Assembly: GCF_030758935.1 (NCBI RefSeq)
Contig: NZ_CP132333.1
Location: 3,472,992 to 3,536,991, forward strand
Direction: 5' to 3'
Length of the DNA stretch: 64,000 nt
From: Geothrix sp. PMB-07
Lineage (GTDB): Bacteria; Acidobacteriota; Holophagae; Holophagales; Holophagaceae
Positions 34,480 through 42,379 of this stretch are shown here, piece by piece. Position 1 is the stretch's first letter. Every line of letters starts with the position of its first letter. The notes below the pieces were generated by a model that saw nothing but the letters and a program-made list of their open reading frames with translations, did not search any database and was not told the DNA's origin. The translations under genes were made by a program, and so were the position numbers.

Positions 34480-35394
34480 ATGGCCTTGTTCGACCTGCCC
34501 CCCTGGATGGTTTCTCTGCTGCTGGCCCCCTTCGGGCTGGTGCTGGGCTCTTTCGGCAATGTGTTGATCCACCGCCTGCCCCAAGAGGAACCCGCCGACC
34601 GCAACGTCATCACCAAGGCCAGCCACTGCCCCGGCTGCAAGGCGAAGATCAAGCCCTGGCACAATGTCCCGCTCTTTGGCTGGCTGTGGCTGCGGGGCAA
34701 ATGCGCGGCCTGCGGCTGGAAGATCCCCTTCCGCTACCCCCTGGTGGAGCTGCTCACGGGGCTGCTCTTCGCGGCCTCCCCCTGGGTATTTCCCTTCGGT
34801 ACGCTCATCTGGTTCAAGGGTCTCGTTTGCGGCTTCGCCCTCATCGTGCTGTTCTTCACGGATTTCACGGAAATGATGCTGCCGGATGTGCTCCAGTTCC
34901 CCCTGATGGTCCTGGGGGTGCTGCTGACCCTCCCGCAGATCTTCCGGCCCGAGGCCTTGGTAAACGTTTGGTCTGGCCAGAACACCCTCCTTCAAACCCT
35001 GACCTTCCACAACGGCCTGCAGCCCGCCCCGGCCTACCATGGCTTCGAGCCCGCGGTCACTTGGCAGGCCAGCCTCATCGGGATGACCGTGGGCTACGGC
35101 GTGCCGGCCCTCGTCAACCAGCTCTACAAGTGGATCCGCAAGGCCGACGGCCTGGGCATGGGCGATTTCAAGATGCTGGCCTGGCTGGGCGCCTTCTGGG
35201 GCTGGGCCCCCATGCTGGGCATCCTCTTCGTCGGAGCGGCCCTGGGCGCCGCCGTGGGTGTCCCCCTCATGCTGCTGCGCCGCTCCAACGGCCAGACCAT
35301 GCTGCCCTTCGGCTGCTTCCTGGCGGTGGCCACCCCGGTGATCGTCTTCTTCGGCCGGGCCCTGTGGCTGGGCTACCTGGGCTGGATGGCCTGA
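34480..35394 (+). CDS. pilD: Prepilin peptidase / N-methyltransferase (type IV pilus, type II secretion)
   Basis: 304 residues with eight membrane helices. The cytoplasmic Zn-ribbon CPGC...CAAC (residues about 50-75) is the PilD/GspO signature. The catalytic aspartates are in FFTDFTEMMLPD and the GxGD-type motif GMGDFKM. It cleaves and methylates type IV prepilins and pseudopilins at the inner membrane. No other pil genes are adjacent, as is common for pilD. ATG 34480 follows the repeat element closely. Confidence 0.95.
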   Translation: MALFDLPPWMVSLLLAPFGLVLGSFGNVLIHRLPQEEPADRNVITKASHCPGCKAKIKPWHNVPLFGWLWLRGKCAACGWKIPFRYPLVELLTGLLFAASPWVFPFGTLIWFKGLVCGFALIVLFFTDFTEMMLPDVLQFPLMVLGVLLTLPQIFRPEALVNVWSGQNTLLQTLTFHNGLQPAPAYHGFEPAVTWQASLIGMTVGYGVPALVNQLYKWIRKADGLGMGDFKMLAWLGAFWGWAPMLGILFVGAALGAAVGVPLMLLRRSNGQTMLPFGCFLAVATPVIVFFGRALWLGYLGWMA

Positions 35395-35403
35395 GGCGTT
35401 CGT

Positions 35404-36210
35404 TCAGGGCCGCTTCTGCGCGAAGAGCCACTGGATGAAGGCAGCGGAACCATAGGTCGCATCCCAGGCGTTGTGGCCAACGCCCGGGTACTCCGTGTAC
35501 TGCACCGGAGCGCCAATGGCCCGCAACGCCTCGGCCGCTTCCCGCGAGGCACCGACCGGCACAAGGGGATCCTGGTCGCCGTGGAAGATCCAGACCGGCG
35601 TCTTGGCCAACCGCAGCGCCATGGTGGGCAAGGCCGTGCCTTGGTCGAAGGGCACCGCCGGGGCCCCCAGGGGCGAACCCGGGCGGCCCTTGATCCAGCC
35701 GCAGATGGGCGCCACCGCCGCAAACCGCTTGGTTTCCCGGTAGGCGAGGTGCCAGGTGCCATGGCCCCCCATGGACATCCCCGTAAGGTAAATGCGGTTG
35801 GGATCGCCGCGGTACTCACCGAGGGTTTTGTCGAGAGCGGCCAGGGCCAGATCCGCCTCCGCCCCCACCCACTGGGTGTCCGGGCGGGCCTGGGGAAACA
35901 CCACGATGGCGGGAAAGCGGGCGGGGTTCTTCCGGATGGCCGGTCCTAAGCCCACAGCGCTCTGCTCACGACCATCCTCCCCGCGCTCTCCGGCCCCATG
36001 GAGGAAGAGGATCACGGGCCAGGCCTTGTCCGCCGAATAATCGGCGGGCACGTAGATCTGGTAGCGACGCTCACGGCCCTCGGCAGTGATGGTGCGGTCG
36101 AGGAATCCCGTCTGCACAGGTTGGGCCTGGAGTGCGCCCACTCCCAGCGTCATGCCCAGCGTCAGGCCCAGCGCTGGGCTCAGCCATCGGGTTGCAATCA
36201 GGTGGCGCAT
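35404..36210 (-). CDS. Secreted alpha/beta-hydrolase esterase (PHB-depolymerase/phospholipase-like)
   Basis: 268 residues with a signal peptide ending ALQAQ. The fold shows HGAGERGEDG (oxyanion region), the nucleophile elbow GMSMGGHGTWHLA, the acid in FHGDQDPLVP and the His in PGVGHNAWD, the pattern of LpqC/PHB-depolymerase-like esterases. It probably acts on ester substrates outside the cytoplasm. GGAGG lies 6 nt before ATG 36210. It converges on pilD with 9 bp between stops. Confidence 0.9.
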   Translation of the reverse strand: MRHLIATRWLSPALGLTLGMTLGVGALQAQPVQTGFLDRTITAEGRERRYQIYVPADYSADKAWPVILFLHGAGERGEDGREQSAVGLGPAIRKNPARFPAIVVFPQARPDTQWVGAEADLALAALDKTLGEYRGDPNRIYLTGMSMGGHGTWHLAYRETKRFAAVAPICGWIKGRPGSPLGAPAVPFDQGTALPTMALRLAKTPVWIFHGDQDPLVPVGASREAAEALRAIGAPVQYTEYPGVGHNAWDATYGSAAFIQWLFAQKRP

Positions 36211-36316
36211 GGAGGTCCTCCGAAGGGCCGGGTGCCGTGGCCTACAAGGGTATCGGATCTCCCGGGAAAACCGCGTTGCCGTGGGCCGCTGCCAGCCAAC
36301 GCGGCGAGGCAGCCGG

Positions 36317-36823
36317 TCACTCCGCCGGGCCGGGCCGAATGCCGATCACCTCCAGCCGCTTCTGGCCGGCTGGCCTCCGCCACACCACCTCGTCGCCAAC
36401 CTCGGCGTGCCGGAGGGCCTCTGCCAGGGGCGAGACCCAGCTGATCTTCCCCAGCGCGGGGGCGGCCTCATCCTCACCCACGATGCAGTAGGTCTCAATC
36501 CGGCCCGCCTCGTCCTGGACCACCACGATCATCCCAAAGCCGACCCGCTCGGGCGACTGGGCAGCGGGCTCCACCCGGATGGCCCGCTGGAGCCGCCCCT
36601 CCACCCAGCGCAGGTCCCGCTGCACCGTCGCCAACGCCTGCGGATCGGCGAGCTTCCCATCCTCGCGCAGGCGGTCGCGGCGAGCGGAAAGGTCCGCGGC
36701 CAGCAGCTCCAGCTGCCTGAGCCCAGTCGGCGTCACATAGTTCGGGTGGGGACTCTGCGGGCGTTCAGGCACCTCTTCCGGTCGCCCCGCGTCGTCCGGA
36801 TCCTTCATGAAGGCCCGGTTCAA
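36317..36823 (-). CDS. greB: Transcription elongation factor GreA/GreB family, GreB-type
   Basis: 168 residues. The start is TTG 36823, supported by GGGAG 5-6 nt upstream and by the match of NRAFMKDPDD...PERPQSPHPNYVTPTG to the N terminus of GreB proteins. A coiled-coil domain (ARRDRLREDGKLADPQ...) and the C-terminal FKBP-like domain (ALGKISWVSPLAEALRHAEVGDEV) follow. Gre factors stimulate transcript cleavage in backtracked RNA polymerase. The tip acidic residues are less clear than in E. coli GreB. It is 24 bp downstream of the epimerase gene. Confidence 0.88.
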   Translation of the reverse strand: MNRAFMKDPDDAGRPEEVPERPQSPHPNYVTPTGLRQLELLAADLSARRDRLREDGKLADPQALATVQRDLRWVEGRLQRAIRVEPAAQSPERVGFGMIVVVQDEAGRIETYCIVGEDEAAPALGKISWVSPLAEALRHAEVGDEVVWRRPAGQKRLEVIGIRPGPAE

Positions 36824-36847
36824 CAGGGGCTCCCGGGCCGGTGGGCT

Positions 36848-37273
36848 TCACCCATGGGCAGGCGTGGTCCCGGATCCCTGACTCAGTTCCATCAGCACAC
36901 CACCGGTTTCCGCTGGGTGGATGAAGGCCACGCGGCAGCCATGGGCGCCGCTCCTCGGGGCCTGGTCGATCATGCGCACCCCCTTGGCCAGCAAGCCCGC
37001 CACGGCGGTGTCGATGTCATCCACCTCGAAGCAGACATGGTGGATGCCGGGGCCGCGCTTCGCGAGGAACTTGCCCACGGGGCCTTCAGGGTCCGTGCTC
37101 TCCAGGTATTCCAAGGTGCTTTCGCCCACGGGGAAGAAGGCCGTCTTCACCTTTTGCTCGGGCACGTCTTCGGTGTGATCGGGGGCCATGTCGAAGAGCT
37201 TCGCCATGCGGGCCATGGCCTCGTCGAGGCCGCTGGCGGCGATGCCCAGGTGGTTGATGCGCAGCAGTTTCAT
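36848..37273 (-). CDS. mce: Methylmalonyl-CoA epimerase
   Basis: 141 residues of the VOC fold. Metal ligands are His in INHLGIA near residue 8, the second-half His in GIHHVCFEVDD and the C-terminal Glu in LMELSQG. The length and blocks match MCE, which interconverts (R)- and (S)-methylmalonyl-CoA in propionate and succinate metabolism. No mutase genes are adjacent. It is probably cotranscribed with greB. Confidence 0.93.
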   Translation of the reverse strand: MKLLRINHLGIAASGLDEAMARMAKLFDMAPDHTEDVPEQKVKTAFFPVGESTLEYLESTDPEGPVGKFLAKRGPGIHHVCFEVDDIDTAVAGLLAKGVRMIDQAPRSGAHGCRVAFIHPAETGGVLMELSQGSGTTPAHG

Positions 37274-37344
37274 CTCATCAGTCTAGGCCATCGGCCGACC
37301 CCTGCGCAGACCCTGCTCACTGGCCGGGCTCAATGCTGGCAGCC

Positions 37345-37587
37345 TCAGTGCTGACAGGCCGGAGCCATGCCCAGGCTCACCGTGCCATCCGCCACGCGGA
37401 CTTTGCCCTTGCTGCCCAGGAAGGCGATGACGCCATCGAAGTCGAAGCTGTCGCCGTGGCAGTTGCAGTAGATGGCCGCAGGGCCATGGGCGGCGACCGA
37501 CAGGGTCCGCAGCTCATCCAAGGCGCAGGTCCCACCCTTCTCCACCAGCAGGCTCAGCAGGTCGTGGCCGTAGAGAGGTTCAGACAT
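37345..37587 (-). CDS. YecH-family metal-binding protein (DUF2492)
   Basis: 80 residues from ATG 37587 (GGAG 6-7 nt upstream); an in-frame upstream reading is not supported. The sequence EPLYGHDLLSLLVEKG, IYCNCHGDSFDFDG and MAPACQH matches the YecH family of small putative metal-binding proteins with clustered His and Cys. The function is unknown. Its neighbours are housekeeping. Confidence 0.82.
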   Translation of the reverse strand: MSEPLYGHDLLSLLVEKGGTCALDELRTLSVAAHGPAAIYCNCHGDSFDFDGVIAFLGSKGKVRVADGTVSLGMAPACQH

Positions 37588-37663
37588 GGTGATCTCCGGT
37601 TTAGGAGTCAAAACTCCTGAACCCATTCTAGCCCGGGGCCCAGGCCCCGATGGGTGATGGCCG

Positions 37664-38674
37664 TCACGATCCGAGGGCCAGAGCCACTTCCCGCAGCAGC
37701 GGCTCGGGGCTGAGGTTTCTCGGCAGGTGCCGCAGGGCCTGCAGCACCGCTTCCTGCGGCGCCTTCAGATCCCGGCCGGGCGTGGCCAAGGGCGTCAGCT
37801 CCTCGCGCCAGGGCGCCAGGGCTGGGCTTTCGCCCGCCCGCAGCCGAGCCAGGTCCGCCAGCAGGCGCAGCAGCAGCTCCAGGGGCTGGCGCAACTGCTC
37901 GCCCTGGGCCAGGGGGGAATCCTTTTCAGGCAGCAGAGGCTCGGCCCACTCAGCAAAGGGACGGCCGCTCAGCAGGGCGATCCAGGCCTCCACCTGGGCT
38001 TCAGCGCGACGGAAGGCAGCTTCGTCGAGAAAGCGCAGGCTGCCCTCACCCAGGGCGGTCCAGCGGTCATGATCCTCGTCCTGCCAGCCCTGCCGCTGGG
38101 CCACGGCCCAGGCTTCCCGAGGGGCCAGGGGCGCGAAGGGGATGCGCTCACAGCGGCTGCGGATGGTCTGCAGCAGGGCTTCGGGCCGGTGGGTGACCAG
38201 GATGAAGTGGGTGTCCGCCGGGGGCTCCTCCAGCGTCTTCAGCAGGATGTTGCCGCTGGATTCGTTGAGCCGGTGGGCTTCCTCCACCAGGATCCAGCGG
38301 TGGCAGCCCAAAGCCGGCGCCAGGGCCGCCCACTCGATGACACCTCGGCTGAAGCGCGGCTGGTTGTTGGAATCGAGCCCTTCGCGGATCTGATCGATGC
38401 GGATGACGCCGGCCTTGCCCTCCGGCGTGATGCGCAGCAGGTTCGGCAACTCGAAGGGCAGATCCTCCCCCGTGAACAACCGGCAGCCTTCGCATTGCCC
38501 GCAGGCGCTGCGTCGCAGGCAGATCTCCCGCTGGGCCAGCTCCAGCGCCACGCGGCGCTTGCCGATGCCCTCGGGCCCCGTGAACAGCAGGGAACCGCGG
38601 ATGCGGCCGCCGTTCAGGCGATCCAGCAGGCGCTCACGGATGGCCTGGTGGCCCGCGATGTCGGGTGAGTACAT
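37664..38674 (-). CDS. holB: DNA polymerase III delta' subunit
   Basis: 336 residues. The RFC-type AAA+ N terminus has the P-loop GPEGIGKR, a zinc module with four cysteines (CLRRSACGQCEGC), the ILVEEAHRLNESSGN Walker B region and LLKTLEEPP; sensor-I Arg region SRCERIPF follows. It is part of the clamp loader with DnaX and HolA. Its ATG shares one base with the tmk stop (TGATG), the usual tmk-holB pairing. Confidence 0.94.
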   Translation of the reverse strand: MYSPDIAGHQAIRERLLDRLNGGRIRGSLLFTGPEGIGKRRVALELAQREICLRRSACGQCEGCRLFTGEDLPFELPNLLRITPEGKAGVIRIDQIREGLDSNNQPRFSRGVIEWAALAPALGCHRWILVEEAHRLNESSGNILLKTLEEPPADTHFILVTHRPEALLQTIRSRCERIPFAPLAPREAWAVAQRQGWQDEDHDRWTALGEGSLRFLDEAAFRRAEAQVEAWIALLSGRPFAEWAEPLLPEKDSPLAQGEQLRQPLELLLRLLADLARLRAGESPALAPWREELTPLATPGRDLKAPQEAVLQALRHLPRNLSPEPLLREVALALGS

Positions 38675-39339
38675 CAGTCGACCCCGAAGCCAGCGCTGCG
38701 CAGGAGCGGCGCCACCCGCTGCCAGATGACGGCTTCCACCTGGTCCACGGGATCCCGGGCGGGGATGAGGGCCACGCGGTTGGGGTGGTTCTGGGCGATG
38801 GCCAGGAAGCGGTTGCGCACCCGCCGGTGGAATTCCAGCTCGGCTTCATCAAAGCGCGTTTCCGCGAATTCGGCGCCCAGGGCCAGGTTGCGCACTTCCA
38901 CGCGCTGCAGCGAGGCCTCGGGATCCATGTCCAGCATCACGGTGAGGTGGGGCCGCAGGCCGCGCAGCACCAGCTCATTGAGGCGATCCATGGAGGATTC
39001 AGCCACGCCGCTGGCGCCCTGGTAGGCCCGGGTGGAATCCTCAAAGCGATCCACCAGAACGATTTTCCCTTCTGCCAGGGCCGGCCGGATGGTGGTTTCA
39101 AGATGCTGGGCGCGGTCCGCGTAGAAAAGCAGCAGTTCCGCCTCGGGACACCAGGTTTCGCCGCTGGCGTGGCGCTCCAACAGCAGGCGTCGCAGTTCGC
39201 GGCCCAGTGCGGTGCCGCCGGGCTCTTTCGACACCACCACGGGCAGTTCCAAATGCCGCAAGCGCTCGGAGAGACGAAGCAACTGGGTGGACTTGCCCGA
39301 CCCCTCCACGCCCTCGATGGTGATGAACACGCCCTGCAC
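38674..39339 (-). CDS. tmk: Thymidylate kinase
   Basis: 221 residues. P-loop IEGVEGSGKSTQ, the DR motif in LVDRFEDSTRAYQG and LID-region residues identify dTMP kinase, which makes dTDP for DNA synthesis. The start is GTG 39339 with AGGGAGG 5 nt before it. It is coupled to holB downstream. Confidence 0.96.
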   Translation of the reverse strand: MQGVFITIEGVEGSGKSTQLLRLSERLRHLELPVVVSKEPGGTALGRELRRLLLERHASGETWCPEAELLLFYADRAQHLETTIRPALAEGKIVLVDRFEDSTRAYQGASGVAESSMDRLNELVLRGLRPHLTVMLDMDPEASLQRVEVRNLALGAEFAETRFDEAELEFHRRVRNRFLAIAQNHPNRVALIPARDPVDQVEAVIWQRVAPLLRSAGFGVD

Positions 39340-39425
39340 GGAACCTCCCTGGGTTTGAGGATACCCGGCCCGGAGGACAGACCCCGGGCACAGTGCTATC
39401 CTGCTCGAAACACCAGGAGTTCCAG

Positions 39426-40559
39426 GTGGCCGAAGCGATCCATTGCCCGAGCTGCACCACGCGCTACCGCCTCAGCCCCGAGCGGCTGAAGCCGGTCATC
39501 CGCCGTGCCAAATGCTTCCAGTGCGGGGGCGTGTTCCCGGTCGGAGATGTCGTGCAGCGGCTGCTGGCGCCTGCGTCCCAGTCCGTTCCCCAGCCCGCGC
39601 CTCTGCACAGCGGCACGGCGGGTTTCACCTTGGATGATGTGGCCGCGGCCCACGCCTATGTGCCGGAACCCAGCCCACAGCCCCAGCTTCAGCCCGACCC
39701 CGACAAGGTGCCCACCCTGGAGTTGAGTGACCTGGATGTGGCCGATGCCGAGATCCTCGAAAAAACCCTCGTGGAGTCGCCCGGAACCTTGCCCGAGACC
39801 AAGGCCGGGGTGGCCGGAGGCCCCATTCCCTTCCCCCCGGAAATCACGGAGACCACCCTCTCCGGCTATACCTCCGCCCGGGATGCCATCGAGAAGCTCT
39901 TCGGCAATGTGCCCGCTGCCGCCTCCGCCCTGAAGGTGAATCGGGAACCCGGCACCATGGACATGGAAGCCACCATGTCCGCCCTGGACACCACCCTGGG
40001 CGCACCCACACCCCCCTCGGCCCGTGGCGCCGAATCCCCGGGTGATGGCCCCACCGCCTCAGGCCTGACGGAAGAAGATCTGGCCGGGCCGTCCAGTTCC
40101 ACCATGCGCCTCTCCCAGGAAGACCTCCAGGCCATCGTGGACGCCGCTCCGCCCGCCACGGCCAAGCCAGCTGAACCCACTGTGGCGTTGCGGGCTTCGG
40201 ACCTTCTTGCCGCCAAGGGATCTCCCGCCGGGACGCAGGCCCCCACCTTCGCCCCCCTCAACGAATCCCAGGAGACCGGCGCGGAGCTGCTGCGCCTCAA
40301 GATCGGCGAGGACATCTACGGCGGCCTCACCATGCCCCAGATCATCGCCTGGGTGGAGGAGGGCCGCATCCTCGAGAACCACCTTGTGGCCCGGCAGCAG
40401 AGCGAGAACTGGCTGGAAGCCCACAAGGTGCCCGGCCTGCGGCCCGTCTTCGAGCGGCTCCGCCGGGAACGCAGCGGCGGCGCGCCCAGCCTGAACCCCG
40501 GCATCGGCGAGATCGCCCCCAAGAAGAGCCTCTTCGGCGGCCTGTTCGGAAAGAACTGA
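39426..40559 (+). CDS. MJ0042-type zinc-ribbon protein with GYF-like C-terminal domain
   Basis: 377 residues. The start GTG 39426 has AGGAG 6 nt upstream and leads straight into the ribbon HCPSCTTRYRLSPERL...CFQCGGVFPV. The middle 230 residues are Pro/Thr/Glu-rich and probably disordered. The end (IGEDIYGGLTMPQIIAWVEEGRI...ENWLEAHKVPGL) resembles GYF_2/DUF4339 peptide-binding domains. Such proteins often act as scaffolds near motility or envelope systems; the role here is unknown. The next gene starts 1 bp after its stop. Confidence 0.75.
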   Translation: MAEAIHCPSCTTRYRLSPERLKPVIRRAKCFQCGGVFPVGDVVQRLLAPASQSVPQPAPLHSGTAGFTLDDVAAAHAYVPEPSPQPQLQPDPDKVPTLELSDLDVADAEILEKTLVESPGTLPETKAGVAGGPIPFPPEITETTLSGYTSARDAIEKLFGNVPAAASALKVNREPGTMDMEATMSALDTTLGAPTPPSARGAESPGDGPTASGLTEEDLAGPSSSTMRLSQEDLQAIVDAAPPATAKPAEPTVALRASDLLAAKGSPAGTQAPTFAPLNESQETGAELLRLKIGEDIYGGLTMPQIIAWVEEGRILENHLVARQQSENWLEAHKVPGLRPVFERLRRERSGGAPSLNPGIGEIAPKKSLFGGLFGKN

Positions 40560-40560
40560 C

Positions 40561-41133
40561 ATGCAGACCCTCCTTCTCGCGGCCCTCCTCGGTCTCCCCC
40601 AGGAACCGCCCATGCAGATCCCGCCGCCGCCCCAGGAGGCCCCGGCCCCCAAGGAGGAGAAGGCAGCACCCAGCGCGCCCCAGACCGCAGGGCCTGCACC
40701 GGCCAAGCCCGCCGCGCCGGTGGCCCAGGCCCCGGCCAGCAACGCCCCGCTCTCCTACTTCTCTGAGAGCTACAGCTACGCCTGGGATCGCATCATCCCG
40801 CTCTCCATCAATCTGGACGGCCTCAAGGTCAGCAAGATCTTCTTCAACAAGCGGGTGGTCGAGCCAGGCTTCTTCAACATCCTCAAGGGCGCCGAGTTCG
40901 GCACCCGGGCCCAGGTGGAAGTCACGAACACCGGCCGCTACCCCAAGATTCCCGGCTTTGCCGTGGCCGTGGTGGACAAGGAGGGCCGCCTGCTGGGAGT
41001 GGCCTCCGGCGGCACCAAGGTCGGCACCGTCAAGCCCGGCGAGACTGAGACCTTCGATCTGAACTTCAGCCAGGTCAAAGAACGCCTCGCCTCCGGCGAC
41101 AAGTTCTACCTGGCCATCGAACTGCGGAACTGA
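40561..41133 (+). CDS. Secreted FxLYD-like protein of unknown function
   Basis: 190 residues. A short hydrophobic N terminus precedes a 50-residue Pro/Ala-rich segment. The C-terminal domain (FGTRAQVEVTNTGRYPKIPGFAVAVVDKEGRLLGVA...TVKPGETETFDL) has the alternating pattern of FxLYD/DUF3426-type beta-sandwich domains. It follows the zinc-ribbon gene by 1 bp and is almost certainly cotranscribed. Family pairing with MJ0042 proteins suggests an envelope function but this is not established. Confidence 0.68.
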   Translation: MQTLLLAALLGLPQEPPMQIPPPPQEAPAPKEEKAAPSAPQTAGPAPAKPAAPVAQAPASNAPLSYFSESYSYAWDRIIPLSINLDGLKVSKIFFNKRVVEPGFFNILKGAEFGTRAQVEVTNTGRYPKIPGFAVAVVDKEGRLLGVASGGTKVGTVKPGETETFDLNFSQVKERLASGDKFYLAIELRN

Positions 41134-41139
41134 GCGGCC

Positions 41140-42144
41140 CTAATTCGCTTCCTGCTCGCGGTAATGCTCCAGCAATTCGGCAGGGGTGACGGTGGCGGTG
41201 CCGACCTTGGCCACCACCACGCCTGCGGCGGCATTGGCCAGCATGGCGGCCTCGCGCCAGTCGGCGCCAGCGGCGATGGCGGCACTGAAAGCGGCGATGA
41301 CGGTATCCCCGGCACCGCTCACATCGAAGACTTCGCGGGCCTCCGTGGGGATCATCCAGGGCGCGGCGTGCTCGGCATCGGGCGAGAAGAGCGCCATGCC
41401 CCGCTCACTGCGGGTGACCAGCAGGCCCCTGAGTTCCAGCTCCGCCATGAGGGCACGTCCCGCGACGGTCACCTCCATGTCAGAGCGGGCAGGTCGCGCC
41501 GTCAGCTCCGAGGTTTCCTTGGTGTTGGGCGTCATCAGGGTGGCCCCACGGTAGAGGGCCTTGTTTCCGGGTTTGGGATCCACGATCCAGGGCAGGTTCC
41601 GCTCGGCGCAGAGTGAGCGGACCGCTTCCATCACGGGTGCGTTGACGGCGCCCTTGTTGTAGTCCGAAACGATGAGTGCCGAGGCTGAAGCCAGGGCCCG
41701 CTCCAGGCGGTCCTTCAGGCCCAGCAGCACTGCGGCCTCAGGCATGCCCGGATCCTCGCGGTCAATGCGCAGCATCTGCTGCTGCTGGCCGATGACGCGG
41801 GTCTTGATGATGGTGGGGCGGGAGGCATCCAGCACCAGGCCCGAGATGGAGATGCCCAAGTCGGTCAACAGGCCCAACAAACGGTCCCCGGCCACATCCT
41901 TCTGCAGGGTGCCGATCAAGAGGGGCTCGGTGCCCAGGGCTTTGAGGTTGGCCGCCACGTTCGCGGCGCCGCCCAGAACAGAGCGCTCCTTCAGCACCCG
42001 CACGATGGGCACCGGCGCCTCGGGGGAAATGCGGTTCACCTCGCCGAAGAGGTACTCATCCAGCATCACATCGCCCAGCACGGCCACCTTGCGGCCTTCC
42101 ATGCGCTGGAGCAGGGTTTCGGCCTGGCTCCGGTCGAGTCTCAC
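41140..42144 (-). CDS. hldA: D-glycero-beta-D-manno-heptose-7-phosphate kinase (RfaE domain I)
   Basis: 334 residues of the PfkB family. GDVMLDEYLFGEVNRISPEAPVP is the RfaE opening, VLGGAANVAANL the substrate region, and DVSGAGDTVIAAF the anion hole and catalytic Asp. The nucleotidyltransferase domain of bifunctional HldE is absent. It phosphorylates heptose-7-phosphate at O1 for LPS core heptose. The start is GTG 42144, overlapping the stop of the Trm112-like gene (GTGA). Confidence 0.93.
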   Translation of the reverse strand: MRLDRSQAETLLQRMEGRKVAVLGDVMLDEYLFGEVNRISPEAPVPIVRVLKERSVLGGAANVAANLKALGTEPLLIGTLQKDVAGDRLLGLLTDLGISISGLVLDASRPTIIKTRVIGQQQQMLRIDREDPGMPEAAVLLGLKDRLERALASASALIVSDYNKGAVNAPVMEAVRSLCAERNLPWIVDPKPGNKALYRGATLMTPNTKETSELTARPARSDMEVTVAGRALMAELELRGLLVTRSERGMALFSPDAEHAAPWMIPTEAREVFDVSGAGDTVIAAFSAAIAAGADWREAAMLANAAAGVVVAKVGTATVTPAELLEHYREQEAN

Positions 42145-42308
42145 AAGGCCACCTTCTTGGCAGAGTCGATCAGCATCACGGGGATGCCGTCCTCGATGGG
42201 ATAAAGCAACCCACAGCTCTGGCAGTGCAGTCCCTCGGCCCGCTCCAGCAGGTCACCGTGGCAGGCCGGACAGCAGAGGATCTCGAGGAGGCGGGGATCG
42301 AGCGGCAT
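42141..42308 (-). CDS. Trm112-family small zinc protein
   Basis: 55 residues from ATG 42308: LLEILCCPACHGDLLER, then LHCQSCGLLYPIEDGIPVML. The two CxxC pairs form the zinc ribbon and the IEDGIPVML ending is diagnostic of Trm112/YcaR proteins. Bacterial members are often next to LPS genes. Its stop overlaps the heptose kinase start, so the two are coupled. Confidence 0.93.
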   Translation of the reverse strand: MPLDPRLLEILCCPACHGDLLERAEGLHCQSCGLLYPIEDGIPVMLIDSAKKVAL

Positions 42309-42379
42309 GGGGCTAGCTTAGCGGAAATGAGGGGATTCACCACGGAGGCACGGAGCCCACGGAGGTGGCGCGGAAGGTT

